Shown in pieces: positions 1 to 9,877 of a DNA stretch of 64,000 nucleotides. The number at the start of each line of letters is the position of its first letter. The first letter of the stretch is position 1. The notes beneath the pieces were generated by a model. That model was not told the origin of the DNA, did not search any database, and worked only from the letters and a program-made list of their open reading frames with translations. A program made the position numbers and the translations under genes. The stretch comes from Candidatus Geothermocultor quzhuomuensis (lineage in GTDB: Bacteria > Actinomycetota > Aquicultoria > Geothermocultorales > Geothermocultoraceae): assembly GCA_015711795.1 (NCBI GenBank), contig JACVJC010000008.1, positions 1-64,000 on the forward strand, given 5' to 3'.

Positions 1-1375
1 GTTCCTCACTAATTAAACCCAGGCGATAGCCAATTGGGCTTAATCTTAAGTCTGCGTTGTCTGAACGCAAAAGGAGTCGATACTCTGCCCTTGAAGTAAA
101 CATCCGGTATGGCTCATCTACCCCTTTAGTAACTAAGTCATCAATGAGAACACCAATATAGCTCTGGTCCCTAGTTAAGATAAGGGGAGGTTTTCCTTTA
201 ACCCTTAAAGCAGCATTAATTCCAGCAACTATTCCTTGGGCAGCTGCTTCTTCATATCCAGAAGTCCCATTAATTTGGCCAGCAGTAAAAAGACCTTTAA
301 TTAACTTAGTTTCAAGGGTTGGAAGAAGCTGATCGGGAATAATGTAATCATATTCCACAGCATAGCCAGGACGGACTATTTGAGCTTCTTCTAAGCCAGG
401 GATGCTTCTAACTATTCTTTCTTGAAGGTCTAGAGAGAAAAAGATTGAAAGTCCTTGAGGAAAATATTCATTGGTTGAAAAACCTTCTGGTTGTAAAATA
501 ATTCGCTGCTTTTCTCTTTCAGGGTATTTAAAAACTTTCTCTTCAAGAGAAAGACAATACCTAGGGCTAAGGGCTCTCCTTCCTTTAGAAAAAAAATAAG
601 ATTTTTTGAGGTTCTTATAGATTATTTGATGAGTTTTTCTGGTAGTATAAGTAATGTAACAACAAACTTGTTTGATTGGTTTTCTAGTCTCAAAAAAGGA
701 AAAGGGAGTCGAATTAAGGTCAGGTTTTTGTTCTTCCATTTTTAAAAAATTAATGCTTTTTCCATCAAGCCTCGGAGGAGTTCCTGTTTTGAATCGCCCT
801 AGCTCAAAACCAGCTTTCTTAAGGTCCTCAGCTAATTCATCAGATGATTCTTCCCCTCTTCTGCCCCCCAAGCTAATGTGATTTGAAATAATTATCCTCC
901 CCCGTAAAAATGTTCCCACAGCTAAAATAACTGTTTTCCCAAAGAAAGTTTCACTTGTCTTAGTTAAGACCCCTTTAGCTACTCCATCTTCCCTAATAAT
1001 TTCTTTAACCGTTGCTTGTCTTAAAAAAAGATTTGGCTGCTGCTCCATTAAATATTTCATGGAAATAAAATACTCTTTCTTGTCAACCAGACAAAGAAGA
1101 GTTTCAACAGCAAGTCCTTTCCCAGTATTAATTCGGTGCGAATGAAGCGTGTTTCTGTCTGCATTTCTCCCCATTTCTCCACCAAGAGCATCGATTTCCC
1201 GAATTAATTGGCTCCGGCCCGGACCTCCTAAAGTTGAGCTACACGGGAAAGTTGCTATATTATCGAGAGAACTGGTTAAGAGAAGAGTTTTGCATGACAT
1301 CCTTGCAGCTGCAAGAGCTGCTTCACATCCAGCGTGGCCTGCTCCAACTACAATTACATCAAATAAGTCTTTCAT
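1..1375 (-). CDS. mnmG: tRNA uridine-5-carboxymethylaminomethyl modification enzyme MnmG (GidA), C-terminus truncated by window edge
   Basis: Reverse-strand translation from ATG at 1375: [26 protein letters not shown]...[11 protein letters not shown]...; FAD-binding GxGxxG; adjacent to mnmE. Not in ORF track because it runs off the edge. Confidence 0.9.
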   Translation of the reverse strand, partial: MKDLFDVIVVGAGHAGCEAALAAARMSCKTLLLTSSLDNIATFPCSSTLGGPGRSQLIREIDALGGEMGRNADRNTLHSHRINTGKGLAVETLLCLVDKKEYFISMKYLMEQQPNLFLRQATVKEIIREDGVAKGVLTKTSETFFGKTVILAVGTFLRGRIIISNHISLGGRRGEESSDELAEDLKKAGFELGRFKTGTPPRLDGKSINFLKMEEQKPDLNSTPFSFFETRKPIKQVCCYITYTTRKTHQIIYKNLKKSYFFSKGRRALSPRYCLSLEEKVFKYPEREKQRIILQPEGFSTNEYFPQGLSIFFSLDLQERIVRSIPGLEEAQIVRPGYAVEYDYIIPDQLLPTLETKLIKGLFTAGQINGTSGYEEAAAQGIVAGINAALRVKGKPPLILTRDQSYIGVLIDDLVTKGVDEPYRMFTSRAEYRLLLRSDNADLRLSPIGYRLGLISEE

Positions 1376-1395
1376 TTTAAAAATTAGTTTAATAA

Positions 1396-1411
1396 TGTTT
1401 CACGTGAAACA
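1396..1411. promoter_or_regulatory. parS (ParB-binding) site, TGTTTCACGTGAAACA
   Basis: Perfect 16-bp palindrome matching the TGTTNCACGTGAAACA parS consensus, between mnmE and mnmG near oriC. Confidence 0.9.
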
Positions 1412-1453
1412 TTGGTTTTGCCAAAAACTTCATTTGTGTCATTTTTGGCAAGG

Positions 1454-2836
1454 TTATTTCCCAATACAAAATTGGGAAAAAATTCTATCGATTAAATCTT
1501 CACTCACATTTCTCCCAATAATCTCATCGAGATGGTTAATGGAATCCCTAAGAACCGTAGCCGTAATTTCTTCTGGCAATCCCTCTAAGAGCGTCTTTAA
1601 AGCTTCCTTCAAATCTTTCTTTGCTTTCTTTAATGCTTCAATGTGACGCAAGTTAGTTACCAAAATATCGTCAGGTGAAAAAGATAAACCAAACAAAACT
1701 ATTTCTGAGATTTTTTCTTCTAGCTCTTCAGTTCCTCCAGGAATTATAGCTGCTGCTTCAACAACTTCCTTAAATCCCTTTCCTTCAACCTCCTCCCGGC
1801 TAATTACGGGGGGCAAGTCTCTCTTATTTAAAACAACAAGTGTTTTTTCTTTCTTTACTTCCTTAAAAATAAGCTCGTCTTCGTAGCTCAAAGGCTGGCT
1901 TTTATCAAGAACTAATAAAATAAGATCAGCCTGGCGCAGGGACTCTTTGCTTAAACTGACTCCGATCTTCTCAATTTCATCTTTTGGATGACGTATTCCA
2001 GCTGTATCCCTTATTCTTAACGGAACCCCTCGAACAACTACTGTCTCCTCAATAATGTCACGTGTCGTTCCCGGAAGAGAAGTAACAATCGCCCTCTTTT
2101 CCCTCAACAATGCATTTAAAAGACTAGATTTGCCCACATTTGGTTTGCCAACAATAACCATTTTAACTCCCTCACGGTAAATCTTTCCGCTTTTGGCAGA
2201 AGCAATTAATTGTTCAAGTTTTTTTAAAGCTTCCCTAACCCTCCTTACAAGTTCTTTAGAGGAGAAAGTTTCTAGGTCTTCGTCTGAAAAATCGACTGCT
2301 GCTTCTAAGTTACACATTACATCAAGCAATATATTCCTTATCTCGTATATTTTTTCTGAAAGCTGCCCCTCAAGTTGTCTCATAGCAACTCGGAGTGAAG
2401 CTTCTGTCTTTGATTTAATTATATCGATAACCGCTTCAGCTTGGCTAAGATCAATTCTCCCGCTTAAAAAAGCTCTTTTAGTAAATTCTCCCGGTTCAGC
2501 TAATCGTGCTCCCTTTTCTAAAACAATTTCTAGAACTTCCCTCAAGGGAACCAAGCCAGAGTGACAATTAATTTCGACAACGTCCTCGCCAGTGTAGCTC
2601 TTGGGTCCCCTCATAACACTCACAATAACTTCCTCAACTTTTCTTCCATCTTTGGGGTCACAAATAAAGCCATAATGGAGTGAATAGGTTGGCTGATTTA
2701 AAAGAGACTTTTTTCGAGGTGAAAAAAAAATCTGATCAACTATCTTTAGCGCCTTCTTGCCGCTTAAGCGGACAATACCAATGCCACCTTCACCTAAAGG
2801 TGTTGAAATTGCAGCAATAGTATCAGCGAAAGCCAT
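1454..2836 (-). CDS. mnmE: tRNA modification GTPase MnmE (TrmE)
   Basis: N-terminus DTIAAISTPLGEGGIGIVRLSG, GTPase motif GKPNVGKSSLLNALL, C-terminal CIGK. Confidence 0.97.
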   Translation of the reverse strand: MAFADTIAAISTPLGEGGIGIVRLSGKKALKIVDQIFFSPRKKSLLNQPTYSLHYGFICDPKDGRKVEEVIVSVMRGPKSYTGEDVVEINCHSGLVPLREVLEIVLEKGARLAEPGEFTKRAFLSGRIDLSQAEAVIDIIKSKTEASLRVAMRQLEGQLSEKIYEIRNILLDVMCNLEAAVDFSDEDLETFSSKELVRRVREALKKLEQLIASAKSGKIYREGVKMVIVGKPNVGKSSLLNALLREKRAIVTSLPGTTRDIIEETVVVRGVPLRIRDTAGIRHPKDEIEKIGVSLSKESLRQADLILLVLDKSQPLSYEDELIFKEVKKEKTLVVLNKRDLPPVISREEVEGKGFKEVVEAAAIIPGGTEELEEKISEIVLFGLSFSPDDILVTNLRHIEALKKAKKDLKEALKTLLEGLPEEITATVLRDSINHLDEIIGRNVSEDLIDRIFSQFCIGK

Positions 2837-2839
2837 CTT

Positions 2840-3445
2840 TTAAGAGAGTTGGTCTTCAACAGGAAAGATGCCTATTTTTCTTTCTGGCTCTTCACCTTCG
2901 CTCTCAGTGCGAACTGAAGGATTACCTTGAAGCGCTAAGTGAATGATTCTTCTTTCGCTAGGAGGCATAGGTTCAAGAAAAATTGGCTTTTTTTCCTTTG
3001 TAACTTTTTCCGCTATTCGTCGTGCCATCTCCTCAAGATAAACCTTTCTCCTCTCCCGATAACCACTAACATCGACTAAAACTCTCTTGGGCTCAAGGGC
3101 CTTTTTGTTTAAGATTACACCCATCAGCAACTGCAAGGCTTCAAGGGTTTTCCCCTTTGAACCAATTAATGCGCCTACATTTTCACCTTCAATATTAATG
3201 TTAACTGTTTCTGCATTTTCGCTCACCTCTACCTTTCCTTCTTGATCCATCAAGAGAAGGATTTTCTCTACCAATCTTTTTGCTCTCAAAGGTTCCTTTT
3301 CAAGGATAATAGCTCCCTTGGAAATGCCTGTTTCTTCTCTCTCTTCTTCGACTAATTTAACTTCAACCTCTTCTAGCTTGAAACCTAAGGAATTAAGTTT
3401 TTTTTCTATTTCTCCTTCACTATCCAGTTTAATTAAAAACTTCAA
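2840..3445 (-). CDS. jag: Jag/KhpB family RNA-binding protein (KH-R3H); likely TTG start overlapping the yidC stop
   Basis: KH motif GALIGSKGKTLEALQLL and R3H-type EPMPPSERRIIHLAL; position between mnmE and yidC. Confidence 0.88.
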   Translation of the reverse strand: MKFLIKLDSEGEIEKKLNSLGFKLEEVEVKLVEEEREETGISKGAIILEKEPLRAKRLVEKILLLMDQEGKVEVSENAETVNINIEGENVGALIGSKGKTLEALQLLMGVILNKKALEPKRVLVDVSGYRERRKVYLEEMARRIAEKVTKEKKPIFLEPMPPSERRIIHLALQGNPSVRTESEGEEPERKIGIFPVEDQLS

Positions 3446-4125
3446 GTTTTCCCCCTTGCTTTTCCTTGAGCAAAAATTTGAATATATTGTTGACCAATCT
3501 GCCAAATATTTGTTGTAATCCAATATATTAATACACCGGCTGGCAATTTCCAAGCAATAAAAGCTATAAAAAGCGTCATAAAAATCATTGTCTTTTCCTG
3601 TTGTGGGTCACTCGTAATCATCTTTTGAGGAAGATAGCTAGAGACAAAAATGAGCAAGATTAAGATATAATAAGGAAGAGCTTCAGCCCAGGTGAGTGAG
3701 AGTTTGCCTAAAGAGTAAAAACTTGGCGAGCGGCTTAAATCTTCCAACCAAAGGAAGCTTGCCCCTTTCAGAAAGCTCTCTTCTCCTTTTGCTGGAACAA
3801 GCATTCTAAAGAGTGCCCAAAAAATGGGAATTTGAAGAAGGAGGGGTAGGCAGCCACCCAAAGGATTTATTTTGTGTTCTGAATAAAATTTTAACATTTC
3901 TTTTTGCAACTTTTCTTTATCATTTTTATATTTTTCTTGCAATTCTTTAAGTTTTGGTTGAATTTTTTGCATTTCTACCATTGATTTAGTTTGCTTTAAA
4001 GTTAGGGGAAGCATCAAAATCCTTACTGTAAGAGTTAAAAAAATAATAGCAAGACCATAGCTATGAAAGATAGCGTAAAAAAAATCGAGAATGCTTTTTA
4101 GTAACTCTATGAAAGGCTTGAGCAT
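3442..4125 (-). CDS. yidC: Membrane protein insertase YidC/Oxa1 family
   Basis: MLPLTLKQTKSMVEMQKIQPKLKELQEKYKND...NPLGGCLPLLLQIPIFWALF; synteny. Confidence 0.95.
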   Translation of the reverse strand: MLKPFIELLKSILDFFYAIFHSYGLAIIFLTLTVRILMLPLTLKQTKSMVEMQKIQPKLKELQEKYKNDKEKLQKEMLKFYSEHKINPLGGCLPLLLQIPIFWALFRMLVPAKGEESFLKGASFLWLEDLSRSPSFYSLGKLSLTWAEALPYYILILLIFVSSYLPQKMITSDPQQEKTMIFMTLFIAFIAWKLPAGVLIYWITTNIWQIGQQYIQIFAQGKARGKT

Positions 4126-4133
4126 TTAACCCC

Positions 4134-4343
4134 CTATTTGAGAGGATCGAACCCCCCATCTGAAAAAGGATTGCAACGAATGATTCGTTTTAAAGTAATC
4201 CATAGTCCCTTCCTAACACCATACCTCTCTATTGCTTGATAGCTATAAGTTGAACAAGAAGGGTAAAAACGGCATACTGAAGGAAGGTATGGCGAGACCA
4301 ATTTTTTATAAAATTTTATTAAAAAAAGTGCTATTTTTTTCAT
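4134..4343 (-). CDS. yidD: Membrane protein insertion efficiency factor YidD
   Basis: [25 protein letters not shown]...[12 protein letters not shown]. Confidence 0.95.
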   Translation of the reverse strand: MKKIALFLIKFYKKLVSPYLPSVCRFYPSCSTYSYQAIERYGVRKGLWITLKRIIRCNPFSDGGFDPLK

Positions 4344-4677
4344 TATATATTATTTTTGCCTTCTTTAATTCTTCTAGCAACCTTGTTTCCAGCTCCTTGA
4401 AGTTTCTTGGCTTAAATTTTTCCTCAACAATCACAATTATATCGAGATGATTTCTTAGCTTCCCCCAGTGAAGTCGAAAAGCCTCTTTTAGCTGCCTCCG
4501 TATTCGATTACGCTCAACAGCTTGACCAAAGCTTTTCCTTATGACAAAACCAACCCGGCTTTCCCCTTCCACCTTTTCCAGAGATATTAATATTAAACCA
4601 CTCCCCTTCACCAGCTTCCCCAGAGAATAAATCTTCTTAAAATCCTGAGCCTTTACGAATCTTTTCTTCTCCATCAC
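4306..4677 (-). CDS. rnpA: Ribonuclease P protein component
   Basis: [28 protein letters not shown]; synteny with rpmH; overlaps yidD 5' end. Confidence 0.95.
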   Translation of the reverse strand: MMEKKRFVKAQDFKKIYSLGKLVKGSGLILISLEKVEGESRVGFVIRKSFGQAVERNRIRRQLKEAFRLHWGKLRNHLDIIVIVEEKFKPRNFKELETRLLEELKKAKIIYNEKNSTFFNKIL

Positions 4678-4812
4678 TTAAGGAGCTAGTTTTTTTCTTC
4701 CTTTTCTTCGACGATTAGCTAAAACTTTTTGGCCTCCTTTTTCTTTCTTTCGCACTAGGAAGCCGTGGGTTCTTTTTCTTCTTCCCACCTTGGGTTGATA
4801 AGTGCGTTTCAC
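4678..4812 (-). CDS. rpmH: 50S ribosomal protein L34 (44 aa, GTG start)
   Basis: Manual reverse-strand translation [44 protein letters not shown]; absent from ORF track because too short. Confidence 0.95.
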   Translation of the reverse strand: MKRTYQPKVGRRKRTHGFLVRKKEKGGQKVLANRRRKGRKKLAP

Positions 4813-5126
4813 ATTTCCTCCTCAATTAGAAAGTTTATTATAATCGGCAGCTGTGCTAGGGTCAAGTACAGCAACTCCTTAGGAGTTAAGAGAATAAAAA
4901 AGTTTTTAAATTTATTTCAAATTTCTATTGAAGGCGTGGGGTGGCTTTGTTATAATAATTCTTGCCTTCCGCAGAGAGCAAAAATTCCTATTAATCAGGT
5001 ATTTTGCTTCATAAAAATTTATGCTTGATTGCAAAGGGGGAAGATCTCACCTAGATTCGTTGCCTTAAAAATGATTACTAATGAACCGAGTATGTCAAGT
5101 CAAAATAGAAGAGCTTTTCAATCCTT

Positions 5127-5155
5127 TCCACAATTGTGGATAGGGGTGTGGATAA
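5127..5155. promoter_or_regulatory. DnaA-box cluster in rpmH-HATPase intergenic region (probable part of oriC)
   Basis: tccacaattgtggataggggtgtggataa: 14-bp palindrome TCCACAATTGTGGA, near-match box TGTGGATAG and exact reverse box TGTGGATAA. Confidence 0.75.
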
Positions 5156-5257
5156 TTTCGTAAAGTGCCTAATAAATCTGTATCAAAAACTTTCTTAAAA
5201 AAATTAGAAGAGGCGATTTTTTAAGGATTCTAGGTTTTTAGGTTCTGTGAGTAATCT

Positions 5258-6076
5258 GTGGAAAAAAGGATCTATGCGGAAAGGGAAGAAATGGGAATTC
5301 TCCTAAGATTTTTAGAAGAAAGTGGCTTTAAAGAGCCCTCTTTTGACTTAGAAAAAGAAGCTCCCCCAGTCAGATTAGCTCTTTACGATATCCTTACAGC
5401 CCCACCTCAAATTATCGATATCTCTGCCCCAAACTACTTAGAGTTAACTAGCCTATTAACCACAAAAACATATCAATTTTCCCAAGAAAAAGGGGGCAAC
5501 ATTCCATTTTCAGCTATTAAGGAGACTGTGGAAAACTTAATTCACGCTAATTTTAAAGCAGCAACCATCTCCGTCTTAAACAATGGAAACACCATCCGCG
5601 TAACTGATCAAGGGCCAGGAATAAAAGATAAAGAAAAAGCTTTTGAAGTTGGCTTTACCACAGCGACCCCTGAAATGAGAAAAATTATTAAAGGAATTGG
5701 CCACGGTTTGCCTCTAGCCAAAGAGATTTTAGCCTCTATTGGCGGAGAGATTACAATCGATGATAACTTAGGTAAAGGCACTGTTGTTACTCTCTCTGCC
5801 CCTGAAAAGAGCCAAGAGCTGATAAAAAGAGATAGCTTCCCTAAAAAAATAATTCAAAATGAGCGCCAAAAAAAGGTTCTCCTTCTCATCGCGGAACTTG
5901 GCCAAGCCGGACCTTCAAGAATAGCCACTGAACTAGATATTAGCTTGAGCACCGCTTACCGCGACCTCTTCCTACTTGAAAGCGCAGGTTTTCTAAAAAT
6001 CGATTCCCAAGGAAAAAGAGGACTAACCGAAATTGGCTTAAATTATCTTGAAACAATAATGCTGGAGGGACTTTGA
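5258..6076 (+). CDS. GHKL-type ATPase domain fused to C-terminal winged-helix DNA-binding domain, immediately upstream of dnaA
   Basis: N-box ETVENLIHANF, G1 DQGPGI, G2 GIGHGLPLAKEIL; C-terminal HTH RQKKVLLLIAELGQAGPSRIATELDISLSTAYRDLFLLESAGFL; no HisKA phospho-acceptor domain. Confidence 0.85.
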   Translation: MEKRIYAEREEMGILLRFLEESGFKEPSFDLEKEAPPVRLALYDILTAPPQIIDISAPNYLELTSLLTTKTYQFSQEKGGNIPFSAIKETVENLIHANFKAATISVLNNGNTIRVTDQGPGIKDKEKAFEVGFTTATPEMRKIIKGIGHGLPLAKEILASIGGEITIDDNLGKGTVVTLSAPEKSQELIKRDSFPKKIIQNERQKKVLLLIAELGQAGPSRIATELDISLSTAYRDLFLLESAGFLKIDSQGKRGLTEIGLNYLETIMLEGL

Positions 6077-7458
6077 TGCAAGAAAAGCTAGATGACATTT
6101 GGCATCAAACTCTTAAGCTTGTTAAGGAAGAGCTTAAAGTGCCCACTTTTAAAACCATGTTTGAGAGCACTTCACCAGTGACTATTTACAATGGTACTCT
6201 AATAGTTGCTGCCCCCAATGCTTTTATAAAAGAATGGCTTGAAACACGCCATGCCCCAATGCTAACCAGGGTTCTCTCTAAGGTAATGGGAGATAATATT
6301 TCAATTAAATTTATATTAAAAGAAGAGGAAGAAATAGAGGGAAAGATAGAACAGGTTAGCAAGGAGGTATCAAGTTTGGCTAAAGGGAGCATTTCTTATC
6401 CTCCTCTACCTTCAGATGCTCTTTCTCCTTTAAACCCAAAGTATACCTTTGATTCATTTGTTGTTGGGAATAGCAACCGCTTTGCTCATGCTGCTTCACT
6501 AGCAGTAGCTGAAAAACCTTTCACTTCTTATAACCCTCTCTTCATTTATGGAGGGGTAGGACTAGGAAAAACACACCTTTTACAAGCGATTGCCCATTAC
6601 ACCTTAAAACATCATAAAAAGTTAAAGGCCAAGTATGTGACATCGGAGAAATTTACTAATGATTTTATTAACGCTGTTAGAGATAAAACAATTCCTGGTT
6701 TTCAAAAAAAATACAGAGAAAATGATATCTTGCTTATTGATGATATTCAGTTCCTTGCAGGTAAGGAGCAAACCCAAGAAGAATTTTTCCACACTTTCAA
6801 TACTCTCTTTGAAGCAGGAAAACAAATTGTTATTTCAAGCGATCGTCCTCCCAAAGATATTTCCCCTTTGGAAGACCGTATGAGATCTCGCTTTGAGTGG
6901 GGCTTAATTGTTGATATTCAACCTCCCGATTTAGAAACAAGGATAGCTATTTTAAAAAAGAAAGCAAAAACAGAAAATTTAAGCATTCCTAATGATGTTC
7001 TTGAATTCATTGCTACTAGAATTAAGTCTAATATTAGGGAACTTGAAGGTGCTTTAATCAGAGTTATTGCTTTCGCTTCTTTACACCGAGAAAAAATTAC
7101 TTACTCTCTTGCTCAGGAAGTTTTAAAAGGAATTTTCCCTGAATCTGAGTCAAAACCTATTAGTATTCAGCTTATTCAAAATGAAACCGCTCGCTACTTC
7201 AATATTAAGAAAGCTGATTTAGTTGGAAGTAAGAGAAATCAATCAATTGTCTATCCTCGTCAAATTGCTATGTATTTAACCCGAGAGTTAACTGATTTAT
7301 CTCTTCCTAAAATCGGTGAAGAATTTGGTGGTCGGGACCATACAACAGTTCTCCACGCTCATGCAAAGATTGAAAGGTTAATAAAAGCTCAAGAAGAAGT
7401 CTTTAGTCAAATCCAAGAGTTAACCAATATAATTAAGCAAAAGAGTTTAAATATATAA
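6076..7458 (+). CDS. dnaA: Chromosomal replication initiator protein DnaA
   Basis: YGGVGLGKTHLLQAIAHY, LLIDDIQFLAGKEQTQEEFFHTFN, GGRDHTTVLHA; ATG overlaps stop of preceding gene. Confidence 0.98.
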   Translation: MQEKLDDIWHQTLKLVKEELKVPTFKTMFESTSPVTIYNGTLIVAAPNAFIKEWLETRHAPMLTRVLSKVMGDNISIKFILKEEEEIEGKIEQVSKEVSSLAKGSISYPPLPSDALSPLNPKYTFDSFVVGNSNRFAHAASLAVAEKPFTSYNPLFIYGGVGLGKTHLLQAIAHYTLKHHKKLKAKYVTSEKFTNDFINAVRDKTIPGFQKKYRENDILLIDDIQFLAGKEQTQEEFFHTFNTLFEAGKQIVISSDRPPKDISPLEDRMRSRFEWGLIVDIQPPDLETRIAILKKKAKTENLSIPNDVLEFIATRIKSNIRELEGALIRVIAFASLHREKITYSLAQEVLKGIFPESESKPISIQLIQNETARYFNIKKADLVGSKRNQSIVYPRQIAMYLTRELTDLSLPKIGEEFGGRDHTTVLHAHAKIERLIKAQEEVFSQIQELTNIIKQKSLNI

Positions 7459-7477
7459 TTAAATATGTGAGTGGCTT

Positions 7478-7585
7478 TGTGGATAACTTTATTCAATTGT
7501 TAGTAATTCTCTTTGTTCACATTTTATTAAAATTTTATTAAACTTTAAATTAAATGGTAAGGATAGAAAATGATAGTTATCCTCA
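7478..7585. promoter_or_regulatory. dnaA-dnaN intergenic oriC segment with DnaA boxes and AT-rich tract
   Basis: Exact reverse box TGTGGATAA at 7478-7486, near-match TTATCCTCA at 7577-7585, AT-rich run between. Confidence 0.7.
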
Positions 7586-7642
7586 TTATTAACAACGCTT
7601 ACTATTAAAAATTTATAGAACTAATTGTAATAGGGAGGAAAA

Positions 7643-8740
7643 ATGTGGTTTAAAACTGTAAAAAGCTCATTTCTTGAAATACTTCAAACAGTTCAAAAAG
7701 CAGTTTCTATAAGAACAACTTTACCAATTCTTACAGGAATAAAATTTCAGCTTAAAGGAGAAAAACTAAGTCTAAGCGCAACTGACCTTGAAATTTCAAT
7801 TTATTCAGAGTTCGAAGTAAATACTTTAAGTGAAGGAGAAATAGTTATTCCTGCTCGTCCTTTAATTGATGTAATAAAAAATCTTCCCGAAGCAATAGTT
7901 GAAGTAAAAGCAGACTTTCAAAGTTCACAAGTTAACATAACCTGTGAAAAATCATCTTATTTCTTAAAAACTTTCTCTCCAGAAGACTTTCCAAAAATTC
8001 CAGAAAGTAACGGAAGTAATATCGATCTTCCATCAAGAGATTTTAAGGAAACAATTAGGCAAGTTATTAAATCAGCGTCTCGGGATGAAACAAGACCAAT
8101 TTTAACAGGGGTTTTAGTTTTAATATCTAAAAATCAGTGTAAAATGGTTGCTACTGATAGCTACCGTTTAGCAGTTAAAGAAGTTGAAATAAAAACAAAT
8201 CTAAAAGAAAAATTTAAACTTATTATACCTGCTCGGACTTTAGATGAACTAACCAAAATCATGTCCGAAGAGAGTGAAACAATAAGGTTAGGCTTGTTAG
8301 AGAACCAAATTGCTTTTAAGATTAATGAAATAAAAGTTTTTTCAAGACTCATTGAAGGACAATTTCCCAATTATCAGCAACTTTTACCGGAAAAATATGA
8401 GACAAGAATTATTGCTAAGAAAGAAGATTTAATTTCAGTTATCAAAAGGGTTTCTGTTTTATCTCCTAATAGCCCAATAAGAATAAGTGTTTTGAAAGAT
8501 AAATTAAGATTTTACTCAAGTGCTCAGGATATTGGTGAAGCAAGTGAAGAATTAGATGTAAAAATCGAAGGGGAAGGAGTAAATGTTGCATTTAATCCCA
8601 CCTTTCTCTTAGATGGGTTAAGTTGCTTCAGCGAAGAAGAAGTTTTCTTTGAACTTCAAGGAGAAACAAAACCTGCTCTTTTAAGAGCACCTGAACAAAG
8701 TGAGTTTTTATATCTGGTAATGCCAGTCAGGGTTACTTAG
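7643..8740 (+). CDS. dnaN: DNA polymerase III subunit beta (sliding clamp)
   Basis: Position after dnaA; TLPILTGIKFQL, ASRDETRPILTGVL, C-terminal MPVRVT. Confidence 0.97.
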   Translation: MWFKTVKSSFLEILQTVQKAVSIRTTLPILTGIKFQLKGEKLSLSATDLEISIYSEFEVNTLSEGEIVIPARPLIDVIKNLPEAIVEVKADFQSSQVNITCEKSSYFLKTFSPEDFPKIPESNGSNIDLPSRDFKETIRQVIKSASRDETRPILTGVLVLISKNQCKMVATDSYRLAVKEVEIKTNLKEKFKLIIPARTLDELTKIMSEESETIRLGLLENQIAFKINEIKVFSRLIEGQFPNYQQLLPEKYETRIIAKKEDLISVIKRVSVLSPNSPIRISVLKDKLRFYSSAQDIGEASEELDVKIEGEGVNVAFNPTFLLDGLSCFSEEEVFFELQGETKPALLRAPEQSEFLYLVMPVRVT

Positions 8741-8755
8741 GGAAAACATGCCTTA

Positions 8756-9877
8756 ATGCACCTCAATCAAATAACACTATTAAATTTTAGAAATTACGAG
8801 CAAGCTACGGTAAGTTTCAATCAAGGCATTAACATTATCTTAGGGGAAAACGCACAAGGCAAAACTAATCTTTTAGAAGCTGTTTATTTTCTTGCCTCAG
8901 GGAAAACTCATCGCACTAATAATGCTGAGGATTTAATTAATTTAAGGAAAGATTTCTTTAAGATTTTAGTTTTAGTAAATAATGGAATAAGGGAAAACAG
9001 TCTTGAAGTTAGTTACAAAAAAGGAGAAGGAAAAACAACAAGGATAAATGGGATTATTAAGAGAAAAAGAGAAGATTTATTTGATCAAATTTCTACCGTT
9101 TTCTTCTCACCTGATGATTTAAGAATAGTTAAAGGTGGACCTTGTGAAAGAAGAGAGTTTGTTGACGAGATCATAACTCAAATAAAGCCTACCTATCGCT
9201 TTATTAAAATGCGCTATGTTAAAATCCTTAAACAACGAAACGCCCTTTTTAGAAGCGGATTGGAAAATGAAAGAATAGTTGAACAACTCTCTGCGTGGGA
9301 CGAACAGTTAGTTTCCTTCGGAGCTAAGATTATCTGGAAAAGAGCAAATCTTTTAGAAGCCTTTAATAATAAGGCGAAATGGATTTATCAAGCACTGGCT
9401 CCTCAAGAGTGGTTAACAGTTCGTTATCAACCTTCAATAGGTCCTGGCTCATCGATTGAAGAAATTGAAGACAAATTCCGTATAGAGCTTGAGAAGAGAA
9501 GAATGACAGATATAGAACTTGGGGTAACTTCTGTAGGACCACATCGCGATGATTTTAGAATCGAGGTAAATTCTAAGGATAGCCGAATCCATTCATCTCA
9601 AGGGGAGCAAAGATGCATTGTTCTTTCGTTAAAAATGGCTGCAGGGCTGTTAATTCGAGAAGAAACTGAAACAGAGCCTATTTTTCTTTTCGATGATGTC
9701 ATGTCTGAACTTGATGAGCGAAGAAGAAGAGCCTTATTCAATTTATTTTTTAAAAGAGAACAAGTTATTATTACTAGCACTTCCCAGATGTACTTTGGGA
9801 GTTTGCTAAAAGGAGGCAAAACAGTAAGCCTTTTTACGGTTTCTCAAGGGAAGGTTAAAAAAATTGGAAGATATTAA
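8756..9877 (+). CDS. recF: DNA replication/repair protein RecF
   Basis: Walker A GENAQGKTNLLEAVYFL, Walker B FLFDDVMSELDERRR. Confidence 0.97.
   Translation: MHLNQITLLNFRNYEQATVSFNQGINIILGENAQGKTNLLEAVYFLASGKTHRTNNAEDLINLRKDFFKILVLVNNGIRENSLEVSYKKGEGKTTRINGIIKRKREDLFDQISTVFFSPDDLRIVKGGPCERREFVDEIITQIKPTYRFIKMRYVKILKQRNALFRSGLENERIVEQLSAWDEQLVSFGAKIIWKRANLLEAFNNKAKWIYQALAPQEWLTVRYQPSIGPGSSIEEIEDKFRIELEKRRMTDIELGVTSVGPHRDDFRIEVNSKDSRIHSSQGEQRCIVLSLKMAAGLLIREETETEPIFLFDDVMSELDERRRRALFNLFFKREQVIITSTSQMYFGSLLKGGKTVSLFTVSQGKVKKIGRY

Noticed and set aside
1149-1646. 165-aa plus-strand ORF across the mnmG/mnmE junction
   Set aside because: Antisense to two clear conserved genes; no recognisable protein signature
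2193-2564. 123-aa plus-strand ORF
   Set aside because: Antisense shadow of mnmE
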